Positions 1-6,880 of a stretch of DNA of 16,575 nucleotides are shown in pieces; within the stretch, counting starts at the first letter, position 1; each line of letters opens with the position of its first letter. The position numbers and the translations under genes were made by a program. This DNA is from Anaerolineales bacterium (GTDB taxonomy: Bacteria; Chloroflexota; Anaerolineae; Anaerolineales; Villigracilaceae). The DNA is taken from assembly GCA_016928525.1 (NCBI GenBank), contig JAFGKO010000363.1, positions 1 through 16,575 of the forward strand, in the 5' to 3' direction. The notes beneath the pieces were generated by a model. That model worked only from the letters and a program-made list of their open reading frames with translations. It did no database searches and had not been told where the DNA came from.

Positions 1-29
1 AGTGTTCTCTCCATTAACAATCGGGTCAT
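1..29 (-). CDS. Possible 5' end of a further minus-strand gene, truncated by the window edge
   Basis: An ATG at 27-29 starts an open frame reading MTRLLMERT that runs off the left edge. A second in-frame ATG is at 12-14. It begins four bases after the stop of the upstream glycosyltransferase gene, as expected for the next gene of a minus-strand operon. The only ribosome-binding candidate is an AAGGTG at about 42-47, roughly 12 bases upstream, which is a long spacing. Nine residues are too few to name a product, and the call could be wrong. Confidence 0.3.
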
Positions 30-33
30 TCTA

Positions 34-1284
34 TCATGCGCTCACCTTACTGTCAACGCATTGGAGATACAAGCGCTCCATATGATCAACATGCTCAGAC
101 AGAGTCAAAGGCATACGCACACCCTCTCGCAAATGGACACGCAGTTCCGGCTCCCTGATCAGCCGCTGCAGCGCCGCACGCCAGGCAGCCACATCCCCCG
201 GAGGAACCCGCAGCCCATCCACACCGTCCTGCACTGCTTCAGCCAGCGCACCCAGATCCGAGACAATGGCCGGAACCCCCGCAGCAAAGGCTTCACGCGT
301 GACCAGGGAAAACGTTTCGTACCATAAAGAAGGCACCACCAGCGCATCCGCCTGGGATAGTACCTCCCAGATCCGTTCATGTGCCAGGGGGCCTAAGAAA
401 CGTACCGCAGGGGTCGCCTTATCATGCAGCAGACGGGCGTACTCAGGATCAAAGGATTCATCCCCAGCGATCCACAATTCGGCTTCACCATCAAGTCCCT
501 GAAAGGCCTCGACCACGACATGAACGCCTTTCTGCCAGGAAAGCCCACCCAAATAAACAAACCGCACCGGCGAAGAAACGGAGCCTTTGCTCCGCGTGCC
601 AGCATAAGCGATCCCGTGCGGAATGACCTGAATCTTATCACTGAGCGCAGGCTCCTGGGCAGTATACCAGGTGCGGACGAAGTGGCTTGGAGCGATAATG
701 GAGCGCGCTGCCAGCAGAACCTCACGCAGCAAGCGCCTGCGCCATGCCAGCACCCCTGACAAGGGCGGGACGGCCGGCCATAAGTGAGGTACACCCGAGC
801 GCGCCAGCGCACAACGCGCGCAGTTGACGTAAGCCTCAGGTCCCGAACAAATCTGGGAGTTGTAGTTAGTCAATAACTGTGCATTGGCACAAATCCACCA
901 GTAGTCGTGGAGCGTGACCACAAAGGGAATATTTCTGGCCCTGATTGCCTTAAGCAACGCGACCGGCCATCCCATCAAGTGCTCAACGTGAATCAGATCA
1001 GGGGCTATCTCGTCCAAAACTCGCTCGGCCGCATCAGAAAGGGCAACAGCACCAAACGTAGCCATGAAACGACGGGCCGGTGTTGCCGGGCCGTTCCAGG
1101 CCTCCCAGACGGTCACATCCCCTTCCAGGCGCTTCTCGCAGCCGCTCCCTTCTTGAGAGCGCCGTGACAGAACATGCGAGGCATGCCCGCGTGCGGCCCA
1201 TTGCTGCGCCAGTGACTGCGTATAAAGTTCCGTTCCACCAACGTACTGCGGCGGGTATTGATGAACGATCTGCAAAATCCTCAT
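34..1284 (-). CDS. GT4-family glycosyltransferase with a cysteine cluster
   Basis: Predicted cytoplasmic or membrane-associated retaining glycosyltransferase (GT-B fold, CAZy GT4) that moves a sugar from a nucleotide-sugar onto a growing glycan; donor and acceptor cannot be read from sequence. The N-terminus MRILQIVHQYPPQYVGGTE is the typical first strand and Gly-rich loop of the family. The donor domain begins near residue 240 (FVYLGGLSWQKG), and the catalytic E-x7-E pair is E323/E331 in YETFSLVTREAF, followed by AAGVPAIVSD. Residues 132, 146, 155 and 158 are cysteines in an insert after HDYW; such C...C..C inserts recur in GT4 enzymes and may bind a metal or be structural. At 416 residues the length is normal. 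The start is the ATG at 1284, with only a weak GAAG upstream. It is transcribed away from the GT2 gene at 1422. Confidence 0.9.
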   Translation of the reverse strand: MRILQIVHQYPPQYVGGTELYTQSLAQQWAARGHASHVLSRRSQEGSGCEKRLEGDVTVWEAWNGPATPARRFMATFGAVALSDAAERVLDEIAPDLIHVEHLMGWPVALLKAIRARNIPFVVTLHDYWWICANAQLLTNYNSQICSGPEAYVNCARCALARSGVPHLWPAVPPLSGVLAWRRRLLREVLLAARSIIAPSHFVRTWYTAQEPALSDKIQVIPHGIAYAGTRSKGSVSSPVRFVYLGGLSWQKGVHVVVEAFQGLDGEAELWIAGDESFDPEYARLLHDKATPAVRFLGPLAHERIWEVLSQADALVVPSLWYETFSLVTREAFAAGVPAIVSDLGALAEAVQDGVDGLRVPPGDVAAWRAALQRLIREPELRVHLREGVRMPLTLSEHVDHMERLYLQCVDSKVSA

Positions 1285-1351
1285 AGGCTTCGACCGAAAA
1301 GCTCACTTTTCCCAAAACAGTTAAAAGCATCCCGAACTGCGATCCAAATTC

Positions 1352-1379
1352 TTGTCACGCCGTTATAGTATGTTAAAAT
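1352..1379 (+). promoter_or_regulatory. Sigma70-type promoter for the plus-strand GT operon
   Basis: A -35 box TTGTCA at 1352-1357 (5 of 6 to TTGACA) and a -10 box TAAAAT at 1374-1379 (5 of 6 to TATAAT) are separated by 16 bases. Transcription would start near 1386, about 35 bases before the GTG at 1422. It is predicted from consensus match only. Confidence 0.5.
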
Positions 1380-1393
1380 GCAGCTTCAGTCAA
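1365..1393 (-). promoter_or_regulatory. Candidate promoter for the minus-strand GT4 gene
   Basis: On the minus strand TTGACT (1388-1393, 5 of 6 to consensus) is followed after 17 bases by TACTAT (1365-1370, 4 of 6). A shifted TATAAC at 1362-1367 is a better -10 but at a 20-base spacing. Transcription would start near 1358 and run to the ATG at 1284. The signal physically overlaps the plus-strand promoter. Confidence 0.35.
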
Positions 1394-1421
1394 ATGAGAA
1401 CCTATCACGATAGAAGCAGGC

Positions 1422-2333
1422 GTGGTGAGCACACTTTCAATTATCATTCTCAATTGGAACGCAGCAGAAGATACCATCCGCTGTGTCCAACAAGTCCAGA
1501 GCTGGCAGCGAATCAATCCACAGATATTCATCGTTGACAACGCCTCTTCAGACAACAGCGCCGACCACATCGCACAAACGTGCAGCACCATCCACCTGAT
1601 TCGCAACACGGCGAATTTAGGGTTTGCAGGGGGCAACAACCGTGCGATCACCGCCTCTTTAGCCGAGGGAGACGCCCCGCTTTTGCTGCTCAACAACGAT
1701 GCGTTCATCGACGAAGAAAGCGTCCTTCAGCTCCTGGAAACGCTGCACAGCGATTCCCAGATTGGGATTGTCGGCCCGCTGCTCTACAACGCAGAGCAAA
1801 GGGAGCAGCTTCTCTCTGCCGGCGGGAAGACGCCGCTGCACCATCACACGCACATGGACGCGCTGAAGCCCGGCGTCCGCACGCAGACGGTGGACTACAT
1901 CCCCGGCACCGTCATTTTAATCAAAGCAGAGGTATTCCAACAGGTAGGGCTGCTGGATGAGGATTATTTTTTCAGCACCGAGGTTGTCGACTTCTGCCTG
2001 CGGGCACGGCGACATGGGTATCGGAGCGTCGTCGATAGTCAGTCACACGCCTTTCACAATCTGAGCCGTTCTTCCGAATTCCGAACGACGCTGCACACCT
2101 ACTATATCATCAGAAACCGCTTTCTCTACATTCGGAAATTTCATCCCAGAACCAGGCTTTTATTGGATGGCATTTGGGCCTTTTACAGCCTGCTGCTTGC
2201 CGCTAAAACGCACTGGATAGAAAAAAGCCCGGCAACGGCTAAAGCTATGATGTTAGGTGTCAGAGACGGCCTCCAGGGACGTTTCGGCGGGCGGAATGAA
2301 GAGGTATTGGCGCAATGTCGGATGACGCCATGA
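1422..2333 (+). CDS. GT2-family glycosyltransferase (rhamnosyltransferase-like)
   Basis: Inverting glycosyltransferase with a GT-A fold (CAZy GT2), probably adding a sugar to a lipid-linked glycan on the cytoplasmic side. The sequence opens with LSIIILNWN and IVDNASSDNSADHI (residues 37-50), the nucleotide-binding strand. RNTANLGFAGGNN (61-73) is typical of WbbL/rhamnosyltransferase-like GT2 enzymes. The metal-binding DxD-type motif is NND at 91-93, and the catalytic-base region is FFSTEVVDFCLRARRHGY (183-200), with E188 as the likely base. After residue 220 a mostly helical tail follows with no strong transmembrane segment. The start is GTG at 1422 or the adjacent GTG at 1425; the frame is closed by a TGA at 1395-1397, and no ATG is available. 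It is the first gene of the plus-strand operon and overlaps the next gene. Confidence 0.9.
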   Translation: MVSTLSIIILNWNAAEDTIRCVQQVQSWQRINPQIFIVDNASSDNSADHIAQTCSTIHLIRNTANLGFAGGNNRAITASLAEGDAPLLLLNNDAFIDEESVLQLLETLHSDSQIGIVGPLLYNAEQREQLLSAGGKTPLHHHTHMDALKPGVRTQTVDYIPGTVILIKAEVFQQVGLLDEDYFFSTEVVDFCLRARRHGYRSVVDSQSHAFHNLSRSSEFRTTLHTYYIIRNRFLYIRKFHPRTRLLLDGIWAFYSLLLAAKTHWIEKSPATAKAMMLGVRDGLQGRFGGRNEEVLAQCRMTP

Positions 2334-3346
2334 GGATCTTATATCACCTCACCGTTCTCCCCCCACCGCTTCCCGATTGCGAAGCACTCTCACAAGAGAT
2401 CGTAAGCCTGCGCCAGCAGTTTACGGGCGATGTCGTCTACATCAACCCCAACCAAAAGCTTCCTGTCTCTATCATTCCCAGGATGCTCTTTGGCTTCCAT
2501 CAGATCCGGACCCTCCGCAAACAAGAGGCAGCCTTCACGCTTCACCACTTATACAATCCCGATCCTTTCCCTTTCCCGGTGCTACGCTGGCTGCGCCGCC
2601 CGGTGATCTATACGATCAGCAGCGGGCTGGGAAGTCACAGTCCCAACACCGCTTTCTTCAACAGGCTTGCAGCGGTGACCGTCTATGACAAACGCAGCCT
2701 CCAGCAGCTTGAAGCGTGGGGCATCCACAACGCCCACCTGATCCCTCCCGGCATCAATACAAGCCGCTTCACCTGCACACCGCTTCCGCTGGATTCAGGG
2801 ATAAGGGTATTAGTCGCTTCTGCACCCTGGACCAAAGCGCAATTTCACAGCAAGGGCATCGATGCGCTCTTGGACGCGGCAAAACAGTTCCCCAAACTGA
2901 AGCTCATCCTCCTCTGGCGCGGCGTTTTGGAAGACGAAATCCAGAAGCGGATACGAAGCCTCGCTCTCGAAGATCAGGTTCAGGTCATCCATGGACAGGT
3001 CGATGTCAACCAGATGCTGGCAAGCGCGCATGCTACCGTTGCGTTGGCTGCGACGTCACAGATCATCAAGGCCTATCCACACTCGCTTCTAGACTCGCTG
3101 GCAGCGGGCAAGCCCGTGCTCGTCAGCCGTGCCATTCCTATGGCCGATTACGTCGAAGAAACCGGATGTGGAGACGTTGTTGAAGCAATTACACCTACAG
3201 CAATCCTGAACGCTATCGAAAGCCTAGCTCGTCATTATCCCACGCGACAGCGTACAGCACAGAAAGCCGGGTCACGGGATTTCCCCCTTGAGCAGACGCT
3301 ATCTGTATTTGGCAAACTCTACCAACAGGTTTCGGAACTATCATGA
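2330..3346 (+). CDS. GT-B fold glycosyltransferase with an atypical active-site motif
   Basis: Probable GT4-like glycosyltransferase. The N-terminal half starts MRILYHLTVLPPP. The linker IPPGINTSRF (138-147) is the usual junction between the two Rossmann domains, and the donor domain contains SAPWTKAQFHSKGIDALLDA (164-183) and GKPVLVSRAIP (260-270). Where most GT4 enzymes have E-x7-E, this protein reads SQIIKAYPHSLLDSLAAG, keeping an acidic residue (D255) only at the second position; it may belong to a distinct subfamily. I chose ATG 2330 because it makes an ATGA overlap with the preceding stop and places the first beta strand at the start. An in-frame ATG at 2315 has a better-placed AGAGG and would add five residues. 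It overlaps the next gene by ATGA at 3343-3346, so translation is probably coupled. Confidence 0.8.
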   Translation: MRILYHLTVLPPPLPDCEALSQEIVSLRQQFTGDVVYINPNQKLPVSIIPRMLFGFHQIRTLRKQEAAFTLHHLYNPDPFPFPVLRWLRRPVIYTISSGLGSHSPNTAFFNRLAAVTVYDKRSLQQLEAWGIHNAHLIPPGINTSRFTCTPLPLDSGIRVLVASAPWTKAQFHSKGIDALLDAAKQFPKLKLILLWRGVLEDEIQKRIRSLALEDQVQVIHGQVDVNQMLASAHATVALAATSQIIKAYPHSLLDSLAAGKPVLVSRAIPMADYVEETGCGDVVEAITPTAILNAIESLARHYPTRQRTAQKAGSRDFPLEQTLSVFGKLYQQVSELS

Positions 3347-4587
3347 AGATTTTGCATGTCGTGCACGGCTATCCCCCTTCCATGGGTGGATCCCAATGGC
3401 TGATCAAGAACCTCTCCGAGCAACTCGTGGCCCGCTACAATGACGAGGTCACCGTCTTCACGACCGTAGCCTATAACACCGAGTATTTCTGGGGTGCCGA
3501 CAAAACAGCCATGGAAGCCGGCACTGAAACGATCAACGGCGTCACCGTGCGCCGCTTCCCGGTTTTCAATCGGCTCAACTTCGCAAGGAGACTCCTGGCG
3601 AGCCTCTTCTACCGACTGCGTCTGCCCTACAATGATTGGTTCAGAACACTAGAAACCGGGCCCATCATCTTCGGGCTACAAAAAGCCGTGGCGGAGAGCC
3701 AGGCTGATGTCGTGCTTGCGGCCACCTTCCCGCTGCTCCACATGTATGATATGCAGGCCGGCTCACGGAGGGCCGCCATCCCTAACGCACTGCTCGGCGC
3801 TATCCATACAGCTGATCCATGGGGGTACGACCGGCCCATGCTGTACCGCGCCATCCGCCAGGCCGATGCCTATATCGCACTCACCCCTTTTGAGCGCGAT
3901 TACCTCATACAACGGGGCATCGAGGCGAACAAAATTGCAGTGATCGGGGCAGGTATCAACACAGCCCCCTTCCTTGCCACAAACGGCATCACAGCCCGAC
4001 AAAAATATGGCTGGGGAGAGGATCCCGTCATTGCCACCATTGGGAAGCAAAACAGCCGCAAGCGGCTTGACGTTCTGATCGCGGCCATGCGCCAGGTATG
4101 GGTCCACACACCGCAGGCGCACCTGCTGATCGCAGGAGGCCAATCCACATACTCGGAAAAGCTTCAGGCGCTCATCCATACGCTGCCGCCCCAACAGCAG
4201 CGTCAAATTGTGGTACTGAGCAATTTTGAGGAAGCTGAAAAACCAAATCTATTGGCCGCCTGTGATATCTTCGTCCTTCCCTCCGGTGAGGAGTCCTTCG
4301 GCATCGCCTTCATCGAGGCCTGGGCCTGTGGTAAACCTGTGATCGGGACACGGAGCGGCGCAATCCCCTCAGTCATCGCCGAAGGGCAAGATGGGCTCAT
4401 CGTCAAATACGGAGATGCGGATGAACTGGCACAAGCGATCCAAACACTGCTGCAAGCGCCGGAGCGCCGGGAAACATTGGGTAACGCCGGGCGCAAAAAG
4501 GTATTAGAGAACTACACCTGGGAAATCGTGACCGACCAACTACGTACGGTCTACACCAAGATCACGACAGGTCGAGAACCTCTATAA
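3343..4587 (+). CDS. GT4-family glycosyltransferase
   Basis: Retaining GT4 glycosyltransferase of 414 residues. The N-terminus MKILHVVHGYPPSMGGSQ is the classic first strand and acceptor-side Gly-rich loop. The interdomain linker is VIGAGINTAPF (200-210). The donor domain has TIGKQNSRKRLDVLIAAM (232-249), LLIAGGQ and the intact catalytic pair E317/E325 in GEESFGIAFIEAWACGKP. The organisation resembles PimA/WcaL-type enzymes that extend lipid-linked glycans, but the sugar cannot be predicted. It is the last gene of the plus-strand operon and begins inside the preceding stop codon. Its end faces the convergent FG-GAP gene across 202 bases. No strong Shine-Dalgarno sequence precedes it, which fits translational coupling. 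Confidence 0.92.
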   Translation: MKILHVVHGYPPSMGGSQWLIKNLSEQLVARYNDEVTVFTTVAYNTEYFWGADKTAMEAGTETINGVTVRRFPVFNRLNFARRLLASLFYRLRLPYNDWFRTLETGPIIFGLQKAVAESQADVVLAATFPLLHMYDMQAGSRRAAIPNALLGAIHTADPWGYDRPMLYRAIRQADAYIALTPFERDYLIQRGIEANKIAVIGAGINTAPFLATNGITARQKYGWGEDPVIATIGKQNSRKRLDVLIAAMRQVWVHTPQAHLLIAGGQSTYSEKLQALIHTLPPQQQRQIVVLSNFEEAEKPNLLAACDIFVLPSGEESFGIAFIEAWACGKPVIGTRSGAIPSVIAEGQDGLIVKYGDADELAQAIQTLLQAPERRETLGNAGRKKVLENYTWEIVTDQLRTVYTKITTGREPL

Positions 4588-4637
4588 GGGAGACGATTCT
4601 CGCCTCTCGTGCATTTGGCTTCTACGCTATTTCTGGC

Positions 4638-4675
4638 AGTTCCAATGCCCCTGCTCCCGGAGACACGTATGCCCC
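4638..4675 (+). repeat. 38-bp direct repeat, copy 1
   Basis: The copy starts AGTTCCAATGCCCCTGCTCC and ends CACGTATGCCCC. It is identical over all 38 bases to the copy at 4712-4749, so the repeat period is 74 bases with a unique 36-base spacer. The identity was read directly from the sequence. Confidence 0.95.
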
Positions 4676-4711
4676 TCATTCTGATCGATAGGGATGACCC
4701 GGATTCCTTCG

Positions 4712-4749
4712 AGTTCCAATGCCCCTGCTCCCGGAGACACGTATGCCCC
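4712..4749 (+). repeat. 38-bp direct repeat, copy 2
   Basis: This is an exact second copy of the sequence at 4638-4675. The first eight bases (AGTTCCAA) occur a third time at 4764-4771, just past this copy, which may be the remnant of a further unit or chance. Only this copy is followed by GGGAGCAGG, which gives it a hairpin. Confidence 0.95.
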
Positions 4750-4759
4750 AGGGAGCAGG
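4724..4759. terminator. Possible bidirectional hairpin between convergent genes
   Basis: CCTGCTCCC (4724-4732) is the exact reverse complement of GGGAGCAGG (4751-4759), which gives a 9-bp stem, 7 of 9 pairs GC, around an 18-base loop. It lies where a terminator for both converging units would be expected. It lacks a T-run on either side, so intrinsic termination is doubtful. Confidence 0.3.
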
Positions 4760-4789
4760 ATAAAGTTCCAAAATACCAACAGAGCGGCT

Positions 4790-6715
4790 TTAATAGGATC
4801 TTATTACAAGCGGGAGATTCACTTTGAACACGTCACCGACGTACAGGTAAACCGTCGCCACACCAGGACTCCCCTCAATAGGCTCGCCCCCTGAAATTGC
4901 CGGTACTTGAACATCACCCAACGTATGCCAGCCGGTAAGAATTCCGGTGGTATCGATCGTAAATTGAATGGATGTCGTGTCCGTGACCGTGCCGCTCGCC
5001 GGCAGTGCCACGAGCCGCGTTATAGTATGCGTGAGGCTCCAATCGAAGCTGCCCTCCCCCGCATTTTGCAGGGTTGCAAACGCGTAGGCCTCGTCGCCCG
5101 ATCCGTATTGATGCATAGCGGTAATCTCATCCGGGAAACTCAACTCAGGGGGGACAGGAAAGGTGCCCGTGCGAGCCACATTCTGATGGAACATCGGCCA
5201 GGGTAAGTCAGCATCTGCACCGCCGGCAACGTCCCAAATATAGATAGCTCCATTACTGGATGCACTTTGGGTCGCGGCCCCCCCAATGACGACCTCCAAC
5301 GTCCCATCATTATCAACATCTGCAACCACAGGAGCACTGGACAGTACATACTGCGTCTTCAGCGAGGAATCATTCTCCTTTATCCCGTCAGGGCCCACTG
5401 TCGCAATGCCAAATGACCCTTCATGAACAAATAAAATCTCGACCTCGCCGTCAGAATCATAATCCGCCAGCACCGTCCCATAAGGAAGTGCGTTTTGGAC
5501 ACTGTCCCAAGAATTGGACCAAGGTGTAATGGGGAAACCAGTAACAACGCTACCGTCCCCATGCCAGGCGTACAGTTTTTTACAGGAGGTATTGGCATCA
5601 GAGCCACAGCCGATGACCACATCCAAAACACCATCGCCGTCCAGGTCACCCAAAGCCGGAGAAGCCGGCATGACGCCGTCAGTCGGCCGCGGCCAGTTAT
5701 TCAGGAGATTTCCATTATGATCCCAGGCATAGACTTTATTGCCGCCGGACGTTTCGGCAACCCCAGTTCCTACGACAATATCCAACCAGCCATCCCCATC
5801 AATGTCGCCCACCGCAGGGGAAGACTGGAAATTTTGCGTACCCTCAACAGGGAAACCTGGTGCAACAGTCCCATCGCCGTTAAAAACATAAAGATAGTAG
5901 GGCATGGGATCGTCTTCAAAATCATCAGTGCCGAAGATCAGCTCAGGCAGTCCATCTTTGTCGATATCCGCCATAGCCGGCGATGACCACCCGCCACGGT
6001 GAATGGTTGGGGGAGCAATTGGCCACCCCGTTACGTACGTCCCATCGTGGTGCCAGAGGTGTAGCCGACGATCGAATCCCTCGACCGCGACCTCCAGATC
6101 ACCATCGCCATCCACATCCCCTAAAGCAGGAGATCCCCAAATGCCGTCCCAACAACCGTCGGGATCGCTGGCGCCGGATCCCTTACCAACGATATCCAGC
6201 TTGGGCTGCGGCCAGCCATCCACAACGGAAAACGACCATTTGGAGTTGTAGCGATAGACCAACACGCCACCATTTCGCCCACCTTCTTCACGGTAATGCT
6301 GACCAGGGTCGCCGCCCGTCGTCACCACGATCTCCAGATGCCCATCGCCATCCAAATCACCAATAGCAGGAGCGGAGACAATATCACTCTGCGTCAAATT
6401 TCCACACGTTGTAGGAGCACCCGCCGCGTTGAGGTCATTGGCGACCTGACGGGAAAAGACTACTCTCCAGGCAGAATCCTGTGCCACCACATACAACATA
6501 CCATCCGGTCCACCGACGACAAGTTCCTGATCGCCGTCCCCATCAAAATCGGCAAGCGCCACATTCGACCGCTGAATACGCTCTCCGCTCAACGACACAA
6601 CAGTCGCGGTTGCGGCATCCAACGGTGTGGGGGCGATCCCCTGCCAGGAAATCCCCATCAAGAGTACACATGCCATCGAAAAAACGATTCTGAAAGCCTT
6701 ATGCTCTTTTGTCAT
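4790..6715 (-). CDS. Secreted FG-GAP/VCBS-repeat beta-propeller protein
   Basis: Exported protein of 641 residues. A signal peptide is visible: basic MTKEHKAFR, a hydrophobic FSMACVLLMGISW core and a likely cleavage near LDA-AT (about residue 35). Eight FG-GAP repeats follow, each with a D-x-D-x-D-G-x-x-[DE] calcium loop, at about 56-64, 120-128, 200-208, 250-258, 304-312, 357-365, 418-426 and 466-474 (for example DLDGDGHLE). They would fold as an integrin-alpha-like propeller. Residues 520-630 look like a BACON/Ig-like beta domain (LQNAGEGSFDWSL...LPASGTV). The C-terminus NLPLVIRSY (633-641) resembles hydrophobic tails I associate with secreted Chloroflexota proteins. The start is the second ATG (6715): GGAGG lies five bases upstream of it, but inside the longer frame from the ATG at 6727. 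The role is probably cell-surface or adhesive; a link to the glycan is only positional. Confidence 0.9.
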   Translation of the reverse strand: MTKEHKAFRIVFSMACVLLMGISWQGIAPTPLDAATATVVSLSGERIQRSNVALADFDGDGDQELVVGGPDGMLYVVAQDSAWRVVFSRQVANDLNAAGAPTTCGNLTQSDIVSAPAIGDLDGDGHLEIVVTTGGDPGQHYREEGGRNGGVLVYRYNSKWSFSVVDGWPQPKLDIVGKGSGASDPDGCWDGIWGSPALGDVDGDGDLEVAVEGFDRRLHLWHHDGTYVTGWPIAPPTIHRGGWSSPAMADIDKDGLPELIFGTDDFEDDPMPYYLYVFNGDGTVAPGFPVEGTQNFQSSPAVGDIDGDGWLDIVVGTGVAETSGGNKVYAWDHNGNLLNNWPRPTDGVMPASPALGDLDGDGVLDVVIGCGSDANTSCKKLYAWHGDGSVVTGFPITPWSNSWDSVQNALPYGTVLADYDSDGEVEILFVHEGSFGIATVGPDGIKENDSSLKTQYVLSSAPVVADVDNDGTLEVVIGGAATQSASSNGAIYIWDVAGGADADLPWPMFHQNVARTGTFPVPPELSFPDEITAMHQYGSGDEAYAFATLQNAGEGSFDWSLTHTITRLVALPASGTVTDTTSIQFTIDTTGILTGWHTLGDVQVPAISGGEPIEGSPGVATVYLYVGDVFKVNLPLVIRSY

Positions 6716-6720
6716 GGTTC

Positions 6721-6725
6721 CCTCC
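6721..6725 (-). promoter_or_regulatory. Shine-Dalgarno GGAGG that fixes the FG-GAP gene start
   Basis: GGAGG reads on the minus strand immediately after the first in-frame ATG (6725-6727) and five bases before the second (6713-6715). It can only serve the second ATG, so the longer frame is not the translated form. Confidence 0.75.
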
Positions 6726-6758
6726 ATAATTACTAAAGAAGTTTTTCGCTCAAACCAT

Positions 6759-6785
6759 ATTATAACATTTCGAAGATCTAGACAA
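6759..6785 (-). promoter_or_regulatory. Promoter for the FG-GAP gene
   Basis: A perfect TATAAT -10 box lies on the minus strand at 6759-6764, with a weaker TTGTCT (4 of 6) at 6780-6785, 15 bases upstream. Transcription would start near 6752 and give a leader of about 37 bases to the ATG at 6715. The surrounding sequence is AT-rich compared with the rest of the window. This suggests that the surface protein is transcribed separately from the long GT operon upstream of it. Confidence 0.55.
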
Positions 6786-6810
6786 TAGGAAAGATGTACT
6801 AAAATAACAC

Positions 6811-6829
6811 GGCATTAAGGCAAGATGCC
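6811..6829 (-). terminator. Weak terminator-like hairpin after the GT operon
   Basis: GGCAT (6811-6815) and ATGCC (6825-6829) form a 5-bp stem with a 9-base loop. On the minus strand a T-rich stretch (GTGTTATTTT) follows. It lies between the last GT gene of the long operon and the FG-GAP promoter, the right place for a terminator. The stem is short, so confidence is low. Confidence 0.3.
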
Positions 6830-6880
6830 AGCGAAACAACAAAATTCCGCCGCGCTGATCAAAAGAAAATTAACAAAAGA

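Larger units (their letters stand above)
1285..1421. other. Divergent intergenic region between two GT transcription units
   Basis: This gap of 137 bases separates a minus-strand GT4 from a plus-strand three-gene operon. It contains one promoter-like signal for each direction, and the two overlap between 1365 and 1379. I see no tRNA, small RNA structure or repeat here. The untranslated leader predicted for the minus gene is about 75 bases and for the plus operon about 35 bases. Confidence 0.6.
4588..4789. other. Convergent intergenic region with duplicated 38-bp sequence
   Basis: This gap of 202 bases lies between the ends of two converging transcription units. It holds two exact 38-bp direct repeats and a 9-bp inverted repeat, described separately. 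The reading frames crossing it show no plausible protein: they translate the repeats into Pro/Cys-rich strings with no ribosome-binding site. I see no classical GC-hairpin plus T-run terminator in either direction. Confidence 0.6.

Noticed and set aside
4638..4749. CRISPR array
   Set aside because: Only two repeat units with a single spacer, no leader and no cas genes nearby; the repeat is better described as a duplicated intergenic sequence.
4724..4759. Strong rho-independent terminator
   Set aside because: The 9-bp stem is real, but the loop is 18 bases and no T-run follows on either strand; it is kept only as a low-confidence terminator candidate.
4609..4894. Short plus-strand frames across the 38-bp repeats
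   Set aside because: They translate the repeat into Pro/Cys-rich strings, lack a Shine-Dalgarno sequence and run into the end of the FG-GAP gene.
5495..5986. Plus-strand open frame of 163 codons inside the FG-GAP gene
   Set aside because: It arises from the repeated GATGGCGATGG-like codons of the calcium loops read in reverse, with no independent gene signals.
4790..6727. Longer FG-GAP product starting at ATG 6727
   Set aside because: The GGAGG ribosome-binding sequence lies after this ATG and five bases before the next one at 6715, so it cannot direct initiation at 6727.
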